Positions 62,221 through 64,000 of a stretch of DNA of 64,000 bases are shown piece after piece. Origin of the DNA: an uncultured Methanolobus sp. (lineage in GTDB: Archaea > Halobacteriota > Methanosarcinia > Methanosarcinales > Methanosarcinaceae). Positions within the stretch are counted from its first letter, which is position 1. Each line of letters begins with the position of its first letter. A program made the translations under genes and the position numbers. The notes below the pieces were generated by a model. It saw only the letters and a list, made by a program, of their open reading frames with translations. It did no database searches and had not been told where the DNA came from. The stretch is taken from positions 2,497,562 to 2,561,561 of the forward strand of contig NZ_OY763421.1 in the NCBI RefSeq assembly GCF_963667555.1, in the 5' to 3' direction.

Positions 62221-63528
62221 ATGGTCCAGATAGATAAACTCCGCAAGGTTCTGAAAAATACTCCTCTTAATGCATTTGCCGGATGGACGATGGTTCTGCT
62301 CCTGACATTGCTTGGAATAGGTAACTTCATCTACGGCAGGTTCATGTGGACCATACTGATAGCCTTTGTCATAAGTATAATAATAACACCTGCCATCAGG
62401 ACTCAGAAACTCTCGGTGATGCCATCGTGGTATTTTATCTTCCTGGCAATCCTGCCCATAGTAGGAAGTGCGACTGCCTGGTACTTCTTTTCCACCAGCA
62501 TACCGTTTTACGTTTCAGTGGCAACCATTGCACTGCTTATGGCCGCTGAGATAAACTGGTTCACTTCGGTCAGGATGAACTACAAATTCGCCATACTGCT
62601 GGTCATTGCCACAACGCTTGCAATATCAGGACTATGGCATCTTGTTGAGTGGCTTCTGGATATTTATTTTGGAACCAGCTATCTCCTTGGTGATCTTTCA
62701 CCTGATGCCATCAATGATATTGTGATGCATCAGTTCATCTATGCCACAATAGCCGGAGTCGCAGCAGGAGCTTTGTTCGGATGGTATTTCAGGTCATCTA
62801 ATAATACAGACCTTGTAGAAGTTCCAACTCATTTTTCAGTGGAAACTGAGGATTATATCACACACAGACCGCCTGCTCCAATACGCAGACTTCTTGGAAT
62901 TTCCGATAAAACACAGCTATTAACAGCCAGAATGCTACAGGGTGGACTTGTACTGCTGCTGCTGTTTGGAATCTTAAGAAAGGATCTGTCTACAACAGTG
63001 AATGCGACAACCGGACTAATGCTCACTTTTGTGCCTCATATAATCACACGCAAATATAACATCAAACAGGATACAGGACTTGTACTGTGGCTCACATTGG
63101 CAATCTTTCTGCACACAGTTGGAACCTTCGAATTCTATGACTACATCGACAACTGGGACCACGTAACCCACGCACTCTCAGCCAGTGTGGTTGCTGCTGC
63201 CGGATATACTCTGATAAGAGCTATCGACATCTACGTTGATGAGATCTACATACCACCTAAGGTACTCTTCATTTTCATCCTCATATTCGTACTTGCAATG
63301 GGAGTTGTATGGGAAATTATCGAATTCCTCAGCGACCAGCTAACATCAACACTCGGCTTTGAGGCAATACTTGCCCAGCATGGTATAGGGGACACGATGC
63401 TTGATCTAATGTTCGACCTTTTCGGAGCTGTACTTGCAGCAACCTGGGGAACTGCCTATCTTTCTAAAATATCCTACAAGCTGGCAGCCACATTCGATGA
63501 GATAGGAAGTTTGAAGAACAGGAAATAA
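62221..63528 (+). CDS. Polytopic membrane protein, DUF2238-like C-terminal half
   Basis: The 435-residue protein has about 11-12 membrane helices. Its second half (res. 240-435) has the pattern NWDHVTHALSASVVAAAGYT, AMGVVWEIIEFLSDQL and GIGDTMLDLMFDLFGAVLAA, as in the DUF2238/YjdF group: conserved Asp-His, Glu and Asp residues inside the membrane. The N-terminal half is a less conserved helical bundle with a similar feel (WHLVEWLLDIYFGTSYL, DIVMHQFIYATIAGVAAGAL), so the protein could be an internal duplication. Function unknown. It starts at ATG 62221, with no clear ribosome binding site. Confidence 0.78.
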   Translation: MVQIDKLRKVLKNTPLNAFAGWTMVLLLTLLGIGNFIYGRFMWTILIAFVISIIITPAIRTQKLSVMPSWYFIFLAILPIVGSATAWYFFSTSIPFYVSVATIALLMAAEINWFTSVRMNYKFAILLVIATTLAISGLWHLVEWLLDIYFGTSYLLGDLSPDAINDIVMHQFIYATIAGVAAGALFGWYFRSSNNTDLVEVPTHFSVETEDYITHRPPAPIRRLLGISDKTQLLTARMLQGGLVLLLLFGILRKDLSTTVNATTGLMLTFVPHIITRKYNIKQDTGLVLWLTLAIFLHTVGTFEFYDYIDNWDHVTHALSASVVAAAGYTLIRAIDIYVDEIYIPPKVLFIFILIFVLAMGVVWEIIEFLSDQLTSTLGFEAILAQHGIGDTMLDLMFDLFGAVLAATWGTAYLSKISYKLAATFDEIGSLKNRK

Positions 63529-63606
63529 CAACGAGAAACAAAAAGAAAGTAAAAAAGGGTTAAATAAAAGAGTAAAAAGACAAGGTTAATTTGTGCTTAA
63601 TCTGTT

Positions 63607-64000
63607 TTAACCCAGTCCAAGAGCTGCAAATCCGGCACTTATTCCATTGCGGATAAGTTCCTGAGGATCGATTCCTGTAACCTGGATCATTACATAAACA
63701 CCAAGGAAAGTACCGATCATACTTCCAAGGTTGGCAAGAGCTGCCACAAGAACAACTCGGAAGAGATTGTTCTTCATCATGTCCTCAGTTGTTTCGATCT
63801 CAACGAGCTCTTTGAAATTATCAGTTGTCGGTGGGCGGTATTTTGCTTCGGTCAGACCTGCGAACCATCCTGCTGCCATCATCGGGTTAAGGGATGTGAG
63901 CCATGCAACGGAGAATGCGGTCAGAACTGAGTACGGATGGCCTCTTGCAAGCAACGCTCCGGCAGCGCTGAGAACACCATTTATGATGAACCACCATGCA
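63607..64000 (-). CDS. TraB/PrgY-family membrane protein, 5' part outside window
   Basis: The minus-strand frame runs to the window edge, so only the C-terminal ~130 residues are present. They include WFIINGVLSAAGALLARGHP, then TAFSVAWLTSLNPMMAAGWF, EAKYRPPTTDNFKEL and IMIQVTGIDP-like hydrophobic text ending NGISAGFAALGLG. This is the membrane half of archaeal TraB/PrgY (pheromone shutdown) homologs, whose conserved Pro-Thr-x-x-Asp motif follows a TM helix. The soluble N-terminal half lies beyond 64000. Function in archaea is unknown. Confidence 0.85.
   Translation of the reverse strand, partial: AWWFIINGVLSAAGALLARGHPYSVLTAFSVAWLTSLNPMMAAGWFAGLTEAKYRPPTTDNFKELVEIETTEDMMKNNLFRVVLVAALANLGSMIGTFLGVYVMIQVTGIDPQELIRNGISAGFAALGLG

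Overview
This window is archaeal and comes from a methanogen, most likely a methylotrophic member of the Methanosarcinaceae (Methanolobus or Methanococcoides type; genus is inference). The evidence is a formylmethanofuran:tetrahydromethanopterin formyltransferase (ftr), a four-subunit pyruvate:ferredoxin oxidoreductase, a three-OB-fold RPA, NurA/HerA, KptA, an Rnl3-type RNA ligase, KaiC-like and TraB-like archaeal proteins, a TrmB regulator, a methanogen-type winged-helix regulator, and surface proteins with PGF-type C-terminal sorting tails. Promoters look archaeal (TATA boxes about 25-30 nt before starts, several apparently leaderless genes) and many genes have GGAGG/GGTGA ribosome binding sites. 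Base composition is roughly 40 percent G+C by eye.

Layout. 1-7.3 kb: information processing, with the start of kptA, RPA, three CBS-domain genes in a row with a decayed gene between the first and second, an RNA ligase and an EF-Tu-like GTPase. 7.3-13.5 kb: a KaiC-like ATPase with a small partner, a SpoIIM-like membrane protein, a core methionine synthase and a large sodium:solute symporter. 13.7-16.9 kb: overlapping nurA-herA. 17-20.2 kb: an exported-protein gene pair, tRNA-Lys(CTT), a PGF-tailed protein and a ribbon-helix-helix protein. 20.2-27.7 kb: an UPF0200/UPF0201/TIM-barrel operon, a dihydrouridine synthase, porCDAB, nth and a DUF3303 gene. 27.7-32.1 kb: an AlkD-like protein, a doubled promoter/operator, a SulP transporter, a VOC protein and a QueG-like iron-sulfur protein. 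32.2-34.0 kb: an AT-rich four-gene operon of unknown function, including a 34-residue zinc ribbon. 34.3-41.9 kb: a regulator, an ABC exporter, twin aldo/keto reductases, a methyltransferase, a His-rich small protein and an iron-sulfur membrane protein. 42-47.5 kb: a giant beta-helix surface protein, TrmB and a Vms1/aRF1-like protein. 47.9-54.8 kb: GNAT, dinB-K+ channel, an orphan histidine kinase, RNase HI and another iron-sulfur membrane protein. 55-64 kb: a membrane/helical-repeat protein, ftr, a second beta-helix protein, small membrane proteins, a HEAT-repeat surface protein, a polytopic membrane protein and the end of a TraB-like gene.

How the genes fit together. Por and Ftr belong to central carbon flow: acetyl-CoA/pyruvate for biosynthesis, and the formyl step of the C1 pathway. 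RPA, NurA, HerA, Nth, DinB, AlkD and RNase H form a scattered DNA-maintenance set. KptA, the RNA ligase, Dus and the Vms1-like protein point to RNA and translation quality control. The two beta-helix proteins, the HEAT-repeat protein and the PGF-tailed protein are cell-surface products.

Most notable. (i) A family of about 300-bp elements (three copies, all in the same orientation) has imperfect GGCTCTGTAGAA-type terminal inverted repeats and conserved internal hairpins; it looks like a MITE or structured-RNA family. (ii) A 34-bp tandem duplication carries a TGGTCAAG dyad plus TATA box upstream of sulP, with no obvious cognate regulator. (iii) The four-gene operon at 32.3-34.0 kb encodes two zinc-ribbon microproteins, a membrane protein and a helical-repeat protein. 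(iv) A decayed gene lies between two CBS genes. (v) An 81-nt identical tract in the duplicated aldo/keto reductases suggests gene conversion.
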